From Verrucomicrobiales bacterium (lineage in GTDB: Bacteria; Verrucomicrobiota; Verrucomicrobiia; Verrucomicrobiales; DEV007), in contig NZSO01000035.1 in assembly GCA_002696885.1 (NCBI GenBank), forward strand, positions 5,209-11,717: DNA of 6,509 nt, written 5' to 3'. A program made the position numbers and the translations under genes. Below are positions 1 to 5,549 of this stretch, piece after piece. Position 1 is the first letter of the stretch. Each line of letters opens with the position of its first letter. A model generated the notes under the pieces. That model worked only from the letters and a program-made list of their open reading frames with translations, was not told the DNA's origin and did no database searches.

Positions 1-1013
1 TTAACTCTAGGCTTTTGAAGTGTTGTATAGATAGTTGAAATTTGTAGGGACGTATCAGTAACAGTATTAATGAGTCTTTTTAATGATCTCATGTATTTGT
101 CTCGACTGTTTATCTCTTTATCGGAAATAACTCTGTCAAAACGTTCTTTGTTTTCATACAGCCTATTGGCAACATTTAAATATAGCTGAGATGCAAACCC
201 AAACTTATGAAGTATCTCTTGAGCTTTGTTTTCGGCTGTTTCTATTCTCTTTGATATTTCAACTTCTTCTTCTCTGGTAAGAAGGGGAACTTGTCCCATC
301 TGCTTCAAATACATCCTGACAGGATCATCGAGAATATCTAGTTTAGCCTGAGGTTTGTGTGGTGCGCCTTCTTCTTTTTGTTTTCTTATTTCACCAACTT
401 TATCAACCTGAGAGGCATCAATAATATCAAACTCCATATTATTGAGACGCATGATTATTGCTTCCGTTAAAGCAATGGCGCTCTGACCATCATTTTCTAG
501 TGCTTCGTTGATATCATCAAATGTTAAATAACCTTGCTCCTTTGCTAGTCTGATGAGATGTCTTAACTTTTCTTGGATCTGAGGTGAATCGATATCAAGA
601 GGGGAATCGTTAGAAAGCCCTGTATCAGTAATTGATTGGTTAGAAATGAAATTTTGAGAGTGTTCTTTTCTTGGTCTTCCTCTGGGTCTCTTTACCCTAG
701 GGTCACCTGTAATGCCATGCTCTTTGAGTATTTTCTCTCTTAGCTCCTCTTCCTCTCTAGTTGGCCTTCCTCTTCTTCTCTTGGGTAATTCTATGATTCC
801 CTTAATTGTGTTGACTTTTTCCATAGGAATGTCACCAAAGGGATTAGCTGATGGAGTTGTTTCTTTTTCAACCTTAGGTTTGTTTTTGCTCCCTTTTGGC
901 CTGCCTACTGACCCTTTTTTCTTTGGCGCAATCGCAACTTTCTTTGAGGTGTTTTTACGACTAGATGATCTAGTGTTTTTCTTTCTGGAGGTAGTGGAGG
1001 TTTTTCCCGCCAT
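1..1013 (-). CDS. rpoD: RNA polymerase primary sigma factor (sigma-70, RpoD), N-terminal part, cut by left window edge
   Basis: Primary sigma factor that gives RNA polymerase its housekeeping promoter specificity. I translated 337 codons with no stop; the gene continues past the left edge, so regions 2, 3 and 4 are not visible. Residues about 144-205 resemble sigma region 1.1 (IQEKLRHLIRLAKEQGYLTF), the autoinhibitory domain typical of primary sigmas. Residues 226-258 are region 1.2 (DPVRMYLKQMG, then VPLLTREEEVEISKRIE). Residues about 259-337 would be the start of the non-conserved region. Ahead of region 1.1 lies an unusually long basic, low-complexity stretch (1-140) with three GRP motifs. 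The ATG at 1013-1011 is the likely start: an in-frame TAA lies four codons upstream (1028-1026). No Shine-Dalgarno sequence is visible. The gene starts 44 bases after dnaG, the dnaG-rpoD order of the macromolecular synthesis operon. The family call is secure; the role of the N-terminal extension is unknown. Confidence 0.95.
   Translation of the reverse strand, partial: MAGKTSTTSRKKNTRSSSRKNTSKKVAIAPKKKGSVGRPKGSKNKPKVEKETTPSANPFGDIPMEKVNTIKGIIELPKRRRGRPTREEEELREKILKEHGITGDPRVKRPRGRPRKEHSQNFISNQSITDTGLSNDSPLDIDSPQIQEKLRHLIRLAKEQGYLTFDDINEALENDGQSAIALTEAIIMRLNNMEFDIIDASQVDKVGEIRKQKEEGAPHKPQAKLDILDDPVRMYLKQMGQVPLLTREEEVEISKRIETAENKAQEILHKFGFASQLYLNVANRLYENKERFDRVISDKEINSRDKYMRSLKRLINTVTDTSLQISTIYTTLQKPRV
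666..911 (-). other. Three AT-hook-like GRP motifs in the RpoD N-terminal extension
   Basis: Within rpoD codons 35-116 the protein has SVGRPKGSK (35-43), RRRGRPTRE (79-87) and KRPRGRPRK (108-116). Each has the Gly-Arg-Pro core flanked by basic residues that defines AT-hooks, short motifs that bind the minor groove of A+T-rich DNA in eukaryotic HMGA proteins and some bacterial regulators. Residues 1-34 are also rich in Lys, Arg, Ser and Thr. The motifs are read directly from the sequence; DNA binding by them is inference. They could instead be a generic basic tail. Confidence 0.6.
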
Positions 1014-1057
1014 AAAATTGTTTTTTTACTATGGTTTTTATTAAAACTCTAGTGAAT

Positions 1058-2893
1058 TTATTCCCGTGTTTCATCAATATTCGATAGGGCCTTTTTGAAA
1101 TCAAGTAATTCTTTTCTTTGAGACGCAACTTTGCTTGTAAGTGTCAAAATTTCATCATGAGAGATGTCACTTTTCTTTGATTTTGTCTTATTGAAATCAA
1201 TTTCCTCTTGCAAATTCCTAATCTTTAGTCGTATCAGCGATTTTTTTGCATCTGCAACTGACAGTTGAGCAAAATCTCTCATAATTATTTCATTAAGAAT
1301 TGTTGCTATATTTGAGTCCTTTGAAGATATGAAGGCATTAATTTCCTCCGGATTTTCTGATCTAGGTAATGAATCGAAAAGCTCCACCAGTAGTTGATAT
1401 TCCTTCAATATCTTAAGTTCATTTTTATAATCTAAGGAATTTTGGATCCATTCTTTAGTATCTAAATCGGTCAGAGCGAGCTTGATTAAAATTTCTACAT
1501 CTTGATCGATGTTGGTAGCGGATGGTTTTTCAACATCATTTGAATTATCAATTTTATTATAATTTTTCCCAAGTGAGTTAACTACTCGTTTTCTAAATTC
1601 ATCAGATGAAATACCTAATCGTATAGCCACATCATTAATGAAGCTGTCTCTGGCAATGGGGTCTTTTACTTGTCCTACTGTAATCGAAAGTTCATTAGCA
1701 AATTGGACTTTATCTCTTGGGTTATTAAGATCTAAATGGTTTGATAATGATTCGATTTGGTAATCATGAAAAGTTTTGGCTGAGTTAGCTAATTCAATGA
1801 ATTTTTCTGCACCATGAGTTGTTATTAATAGGTCCGGATCGGAGTTCTCAGGCAAAGTCACTACACGGGTATAAATTCCTGTTTTTGAAATTTCCTCGTA
1901 AGCTCTAAGGCTAGCCTTATAGCCCGCTAAATCAGAATCAAAACAAAGTATTGCCTCTCCTTTATCACCTGTGAACCTTTTTAATAAATTCACATGTTTT
2001 TCAGTAAGGGCAGTGCCTAGAGGGGCAACTACATTCTCTATTCCATTTTCAAAGCATCTAATTAAATCAAGTTGACCTTCACATATAATGACTGATTCAT
2101 TTTTTGCTATTGAGCGTTTGCTTTTATTTAGTCCAAAAAAGACATTACTTTTTTTAAAGATTAGAGTTTCAGGAGAATTAACGTACTTGGCGAGTTTGTT
2201 CTCTGGAGTGAATACTCTACCGCTAAATGCAATGGTATCTCCATAATCATTGTGTAATGGAAACATTATTCTATTTCTGAATCTTGAATATACTCCTCTA
2301 GATATATTTTCTTGATCTCTATAAGACATTAAACCGCTCGCAACCATTTGCTCATTATTGAACCCTTGTTCTAAGCACCAATGTTGGAAAACATTTCCAT
2401 TTTCAGGTGCTAATCCAATCATCCAGTTTTTAGCAATCTTGATATCAATGTTTCGATCTTTTAAATATTTTCTAGCATTGCTAGCTTCAGAAGAATTGCT
2501 TTTTAATAAATATTCATGAAACCATATTGATGAAACTTGGTTAATGTGAACTATTCTCTTTTTAAGTGCTTTTTCTTTGTTTGCTCTAGGGTCGAAATTA
2601 TCCTCTTGGATGACTATGCCCACACGATCTGCTAATCGTCTGACTGCTGAAGGAAAGTCAAGACTTTCATATTCCATGACAAAACCGATAGCATTTCCTT
2701 TTGCATTACATCCAAAACAATAATAACCCTGCCGCGTTGGGCTGACCTTGAATGATGGGGATTTTTCAGAATGGAACGGACAGCAAGCCCAGTAATCTTG
2801 GCCCTTTTTTTGGAGAGGAAAATAGCCTTCAACGAGTTCAACGATATCAGTTGAACCAAGAATTTGCTGTATAGTTTCTTCAGGAATCGGCAT
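1058..2893 (-). CDS. dnaG: DNA primase DnaG
   Basis: DnaG synthesises the short RNA primers for Okazaki fragments and leading-strand start, working in the cytoplasm with the hexameric helicase DnaB. The 611-residue protein has normal family length. An N-terminal CHC2 zinc-binding domain has ligands C38, H41, C59 and C62 (CPFHSEKSPSF, then YYCFGC). The catalytic core runs from about 115 to 440 and contains a TOPRIM fold: E272-G273 in CEGQLDLI, D319 and D321 in FDSDLAG, and D352/D354 in SDPD, the acidic metal-binding positions. The E. coli EGYMD motif reads EGQLD here. The C-terminal part (about 450-611) is poorly conserved, as expected for the DnaB-binding domain. The ATG at 2893 is supported by an in-frame TAA two codons upstream; no ribosome-binding motif is visible. 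It lies 44 bases upstream of rpoD and is probably co-transcribed with it. The call is secure. Confidence 0.97.
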   Translation of the reverse strand: MPIPEETIQQILGSTDIVELVEGYFPLQKKGQDYWACCPFHSEKSPSFKVSPTRQGYYCFGCNAKGNAIGFVMEYESLDFPSAVRRLADRVGIVIQEDNFDPRANKEKALKKRIVHINQVSSIWFHEYLLKSNSSEASNARKYLKDRNIDIKIAKNWMIGLAPENGNVFQHWCLEQGFNNEQMVASGLMSYRDQENISRGVYSRFRNRIMFPLHNDYGDTIAFSGRVFTPENKLAKYVNSPETLIFKKSNVFFGLNKSKRSIAKNESVIICEGQLDLIRCFENGIENVVAPLGTALTEKHVNLLKRFTGDKGEAILCFDSDLAGYKASLRAYEEISKTGIYTRVVTLPENSDPDLLITTHGAEKFIELANSAKTFHDYQIESLSNHLDLNNPRDKVQFANELSITVGQVKDPIARDSFINDVAIRLGISSDEFRKRVVNSLGKNYNKIDNSNDVEKPSATNIDQDVEILIKLALTDLDTKEWIQNSLDYKNELKILKEYQLLVELFDSLPRSENPEEINAFISSKDSNIATILNEIIMRDFAQLSVADAKKSLIRLKIRNLQEEIDFNKTKSKKSDISHDEILTLTSKVASQRKELLDFKKALSNIDETRE

Positions 2894-2963
2894 CAGTTAT
2901 TTTAACCAATTTGTGCTAATGTGATTTGTTAAATAAAATTGTTATGATTAGGGGTGTTCTAGG

Positions 2964-2987
2964 CTAGTTTTAAATCGTTAAAAGTAG
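2964..2987. repeat. Imperfect palindrome beside the NfeD gene promoter
   Basis: CTAGTTTTAA (2964-2973) and TTAAAAGTAG (2978-2987) form an inverted repeat with 9 of 10 positions paired around a 4-base spacer. It lies three bases upstream of the TATAAT at 2990 and covers the -35 position. Such placement suits a repressor or activator site, and because the gap is divergent it could influence both dnaG-rpoD and the NfeD gene. The arms are A+T-rich, so chance is a real alternative. Confidence 0.35.
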
Positions 2988-2995
2988 AATATAAT
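2968..2995 (+). promoter_or_regulatory. Candidate sigma-70 promoter for the NfeD gene
   Basis: A perfect -10 hexamer TATAAT sits at 2990-2995 within the 124-base gap between divergent dnaG and the NfeD gene. The -35 is weak: TTTTAA at 2968-2973 with a 16-base spacer matches TTGACA at three of six positions. Transcription would begin near 3002, leaving a leader of only about 15 bases before the ATG at 3018. No convincing promoter could be picked for dnaG on the other strand of the same gap, although one is expected there. Confidence 0.5.
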
Positions 2996-3017
2996 ACACA
3001 CAAAAGAATAAAAATTT

Positions 3018-5231
3018 ATGATGAATATAACAAAATTCCTTATTCTAATATATTTTATTATTCGACCTGAGTTCTGTCACTCACAGCAGAAAAACTCAAA
3101 TGATATTGATTCTAAAGTTGTTGTTCTCAACATAAATAATTATTCTTTTGTTAATGTTGATCAGGTTGAATTTTTAGATGAATCTCTTGAGAGTATTTCG
3201 AAGTCCAAAGCAAAGGCCCTTATTGTTGAAATTGATTGCAGTGGTGGCTTGGCTTCGGAACTAAGAAACTTTACCGAAAAGTTCGTTAAATTAGAAATAC
3301 CTAAAGTTGCCTATGTTAATGGTGATGCTTCAGGGCCTGGTGCCGTAATTGCCCTTTCTTCAGACCACATATATGTGCCATCCATCGATACAGTTATTGG
3401 TGGAGAGGTCAAACCTGTTGAATGGAGAGGTTCATCCGAAATGCTTCCTAAGCGTTTAACCGATCTAAGATACTTTGATTTGGTTGAGAGTTTTTCAGGC
3501 GTCTTTGCAAACACTGGACTTAAGAAAGAGTTAATACTTGGTATTTGTGATATTGATCGTGAAGTAACTGTTTCTGATGAAATCATTTCTCGTTCTGGAG
3601 ATGTGTTAAGTTTCACAAGTGAAGATTTTAAAAAACTATCGATTTCAGGAGGAGTGGCAAAAAGTGTTTCTGAAATAATTGAACTGCAAAATTACAATTG
3701 TGATTTCATTGAACTCACTTCACCCGAAGTTGTAATAAAAGAAATTAACCAGAAAAGAAAGCGTACAAAAAATGAACCTAAATCAGTTACGGTTTCTGAC
3801 GATGAGGTAATTCTAGAGAAAAGTAAGATCGGTAAAACAAAGTTGGAAAGCTACAAAAACAAAATTGTAGTCATCCCAGTTGGCATGGAATCGCTCGTTA
3901 GGGAGACAAAGTTTGATTTCATGAAAAGAATTATAGAGAAGGCAAATACAGATGGAGCATCAGCTATCATTTTCGATCTTAACACACCTGGCGGGATCGC
4001 TTGGTACACTGAGGAAATTATGCTTTCAGATCTTCAGAAAATATCTGTTCCTACGTATTCATATGTTAACCCTAAAGCAATGTCTGCGGGAGCTTTAATA
4101 GCTATTGCAACTGATTACATTTACATGCATGAGCCGTCAACAATAGGAGCTGCAGCACCAGTTATGGGTAATGGACAGGACATTCCTGAAGCCATGTTAA
4201 AGAAGGTAATGAGTGATATTCTTGCTACTGCCGATGATGTCGCTAGATTGAAAGGACATGATCCTCAGATAGCAAAGGCCTTTGTAGATTCGGAAATAGA
4301 AATTTATTTTGAAATTCCTGTCGTCTCTTCTGAGGGAAATCTAACTACCGAAAACGCGTTTTCTCCTGACGATGAGAACGATTTGCTTGTCCTTAATGCC
4401 TGGCAAGCCACCCAAATCATAGATGGGAAGCCTTTGTTTGCTGAGGGACTTGCAGAATCTATTAATGATTTAGTTCAAAAGGAAGGTTTGAGTGGAGATA
4501 TTGTTGTTGCTAAGCCATTGGGTTTTGAATACGTCAGTGATCTCATTGTAAAACTTGCTCCTTGGTTGTTATTATTTGGTATTGCAGGTGCCTATATGGA
4601 GTTAAAGGCACCAGGTTTCGGATTTCCTGGTTTCATATCCTTAATTTCATTCGGCTTGTTTTTTTTCGGGCATAATGTGGCTGGATATCTAGCAGGATAT
4701 GAAATCGTCGGCATTTTCATTCTTGGGTTTATTCTATTGATACTAGAGTTTTTTGTTTTTCCGGGTTTAATGATTCTTGGTCTGATTGGCGCTGTCTTAA
4801 TTGTAGGTTCACTTATTTATACAATGGTTGATCCTCTCGACCTTGGGTGGAGTGGGGAGCTTAATTTTTCAAATTTTATCACCGTCTTAAGTGATCCATT
4901 AATGAATTTATCCCTAGGATTATTTGGGGCAGTCTTAATTAGTCTTCTGTTCGTACGTTTTATGAACAATATTCCCATTTTAAGAGGTATGGTTTTGAGC
5001 GAGGGTATTGAGTCTAACAATGCATCAGATGAAAATTTGAAAGATGCAAAGCGACACTCTCTTTTGGGTGAATCAGGTAAAACTTTGACAGACCTTAAGC
5101 CTTCGGGATCAGCAATGATTGAAGATGGAATTGTGGATGTAATTTCAGATGGAGAGTTTATTCCAAAAAACACCAATATTAAGGTTGTTACGGAAGAAGG
5201 GGTGAGGGTGGTTGTTGAAAGGTCAGATTAG
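3018..5231 (+). CDS. nfeD: NfeD-family membrane-bound serine protease with two ClpP-like domains
   Basis: NfeD proteins are membrane-anchored ClpP-class proteases, often partnered with stomatin/slipin proteins in membrane quality control. This 737-residue protein starts with a signal peptide (1 to about 22). A first ClpP-like domain covers about 33-225: SGG at 75-77, then ASGPGA at 104-109. A lysine-rich linker (about 240-282) leads to a second ClpP-like domain (about 283-490) with TPGG (323-326), the nucleophile S356 in MSAGA, and K396 as the probable catalytic lysine of a Ser-Lys dyad. About five membrane segments follow (roughly 511-527, 535-556, 563-581, 584-603, 632-648). The C-terminal NfeD OB-fold (681-737) includes LLGESG and TDLKPSG. 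When the two protease domains are aligned, S356 falls on G106, so the first domain looks inactive. The ATG at 3018 has an in-frame TAA three codons before it; a second ATG follows at once. No slipin gene is adjacent in the window, and the gene appears to be transcribed alone. Confidence 0.93.
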   Translation: MMNITKFLILIYFIIRPEFCHSQQKNSNDIDSKVVVLNINNYSFVNVDQVEFLDESLESISKSKAKALIVEIDCSGGLASELRNFTEKFVKLEIPKVAYVNGDASGPGAVIALSSDHIYVPSIDTVIGGEVKPVEWRGSSEMLPKRLTDLRYFDLVESFSGVFANTGLKKELILGICDIDREVTVSDEIISRSGDVLSFTSEDFKKLSISGGVAKSVSEIIELQNYNCDFIELTSPEVVIKEINQKRKRTKNEPKSVTVSDDEVILEKSKIGKTKLESYKNKIVVIPVGMESLVRETKFDFMKRIIEKANTDGASAIIFDLNTPGGIAWYTEEIMLSDLQKISVPTYSYVNPKAMSAGALIAIATDYIYMHEPSTIGAAAPVMGNGQDIPEAMLKKVMSDILATADDVARLKGHDPQIAKAFVDSEIEIYFEIPVVSSEGNLTTENAFSPDDENDLLVLNAWQATQIIDGKPLFAEGLAESINDLVQKEGLSGDIVVAKPLGFEYVSDLIVKLAPWLLLFGIAGAYMELKAPGFGFPGFISLISFGLFFFGHNVAGYLAGYEIVGIFILGFILLILEFFVFPGLMILGLIGAVLIVGSLIYTMVDPLDLGWSGELNFSNFITVLSDPLMNLSLGLFGAVLISLLFVRFMNNIPILRGMVLSEGIESNNASDENLKDAKRHSLLGESGKTLTDLKPSGSAMIEDGIVDVISDGEFIPKNTNIKVVTEEGVRVVVERSD

Positions 5232-5256
5232 TGATTTTGAAAACCCTTAAAATCTT

Positions 5257-5269
5257 TTGTTAATAACTT
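5257..5269 (+). repeat. 13-base direct repeat, copy 1
   Basis: TTGTTAATAACTT occurs here and again exactly at 5520-5532. It contains the 9-base palindrome GTTAATAAC. Similarity continues loosely downstream (GTGAATAATT here against GGGAATTATT in copy 2, 8 of 10 after a one-base shift). The match is direct observation; function is unknown, and the A+T-rich background weakens its significance. Confidence 0.55.
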
Positions 5270-5277
5270 GTGAATAA
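5269..5277 (-). promoter_or_regulatory. DnaA-box-like 9-mer
   Basis: Read on the minus strand this is TTATTCACA, a full match to the relaxed DnaA-box consensus TTWTNCACA and one base from the strong E. coli box TTATCCACA. It overlaps the last base of repeat copy 1. Weaker 8-of-9 relatives in the same gap are TTATTCATA (5318-5326, plus), TTAATCACA (5431-5439, minus) and TCTTTCACA (5442-5450, plus). A single box in A+T-rich DNA can be chance. Confidence 0.3.
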
Positions 5278-5374
5278 TTATAATTTTAAAAATTGCTCAC
5301 TCATTGCTATCAATGAATTATTCATACGCCCAGTTCTCAATTCTTTTATGTGTTTTGTTAAAATTGGAATATTA

Positions 5375-5405
5375 AAGCCATAATTATTGCCTTGTATTGT
5401 GGCTT
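5375..5405. terminator. Hairpin, candidate terminator for the convergent genes
   Basis: AAGCCATAAT (5375-5384) pairs with ATTGTGGCTT (5396-5405): ten base pairs including one G-U in the plus-strand RNA, with an 11-base loop. It lies 143 bases after the NfeD stop and 144 bases after the dnaB stop, close to the midpoint of the gap. There is no clean U-run on either side (only TTAATTATTT on plus), so it is not a textbook intrinsic terminator, but position and symmetry suit bidirectional termination. Confidence 0.4.
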
Positions 5406-5415
5406 AATTATTTAA

Positions 5416-5449
5416 GTGAAAGATATATCTTGTGATTAAGATCTTTCAC
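5416..5449. repeat. Perfect 9-base inverted repeat, hairpin or protein-binding site
   Basis: GTGAAAGAT (5416-5424) and ATCTTTCAC (5441-5449) are perfectly complementary, separated by 16 bases. Inside lies a competing pair, ATCTT (5427-5431) with AAGAT (5438-5442), and the 12-base palindrome AAGATATATCTT (5420-5431). It follows the previous hairpin by ten bases. It may help end transcription or stabilise 3' ends; alternatively the repeated TTGTGA/TTCACA-like half-sites may bind a protein. Confidence 0.4.
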
Positions 5450-5468
5450 AAATGATACATTAATTTTT

Positions 5469-5482
5469 TAAATAATTATTTA
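5469..5482. repeat. 14-base perfect A+T palindrome
   Basis: TAAATAATTATTTA reads identically on both strands and sits in a nearly pure A+T block. It could be an easily melted element or a site for a nucleoid protein; in sequence this poor in G and C, chance occurrence is plausible. Confidence 0.35.
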
Positions 5483-5519
5483 TAAGTATATATTTTGAAC
5501 ACTAACAATGAATAATTAA

Positions 5520-5532
5520 TTGTTAATAACTT
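5520..5532 (+). repeat. 13-base direct repeat, copy 2
   Basis: Exact second copy of the element at 5257-5269, 263 bases away, lying 17 bases past the dnaB stop codon. The two copies bracket most of the intergenic gap in the same orientation. Confidence 0.55.
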
Positions 5533-5549
5533 TGGGAATTATTTGTTTT

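Larger units (their letters stand above)
5232..5549. other. A+T-rich intergenic region between convergent NfeD and dnaB genes
   Basis: No gene is visible in these 318 bases; neither strand has an ORF of note. The stretch is more A+T-rich than the coding sequence around it and densely structured: a 13-base direct repeat near each end, two adjacent hairpins in the middle, a 14-base perfect palindrome and a nearly pure A+T block at about 5461-5530. It also holds one 9-of-9 and several 8-of-9 matches to the DnaA-box consensus TTWTNCACA. The minimum it should hold is the transcription ends of both flanking genes. An origin-like or protein-binding role is possible but unproven. Confidence 0.6.

Noticed and set aside
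712..1044. Open frame of 110 codons on the plus strand, rich in Phe and Leu
   Set aside because: Antisense to the Lys/Arg-rich start of rpoD; the hydrophobic composition is the complement of Lys and Glu codons.
1014..1057. Possible terminator between dnaG and rpoD (short A/T stem with an A/T run)
   Set aside because: Only a five-pair G/C-poor stem could be drawn (GTTTT with AAAAC); the run of A on the coding strand is the wrong base for a U-tract.
2632..2859. Open frame of 75 codons on the minus strand
   Set aside because: Lies inside dnaG in another frame over the conserved zinc-finger region; no family resemblance.
2894..2906. Leaderless dnaG transcript from a TAAAAT placed just upstream of the ATG
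   Set aside because: The spacing would fit, but no -35 lies at a suitable distance and A-rich hexamers are common here.
3066..3083. Lipoprotein signal in the NfeD protein at C20
   Set aside because: The residues before the cysteine (PEF) do not fit a lipobox; an ordinary signal peptide is more likely.
3311..3616. Open frame of 101 codons on the minus strand
   Set aside because: Antisense shadow of the first ClpP-like domain of the NfeD gene, whose frame is clearly the coding one.
4817..5176. Open frame of 119 codons on the minus strand
   Set aside because: Antisense to the membrane and OB-fold part of the NfeD gene; no start signal or recognisable motif.
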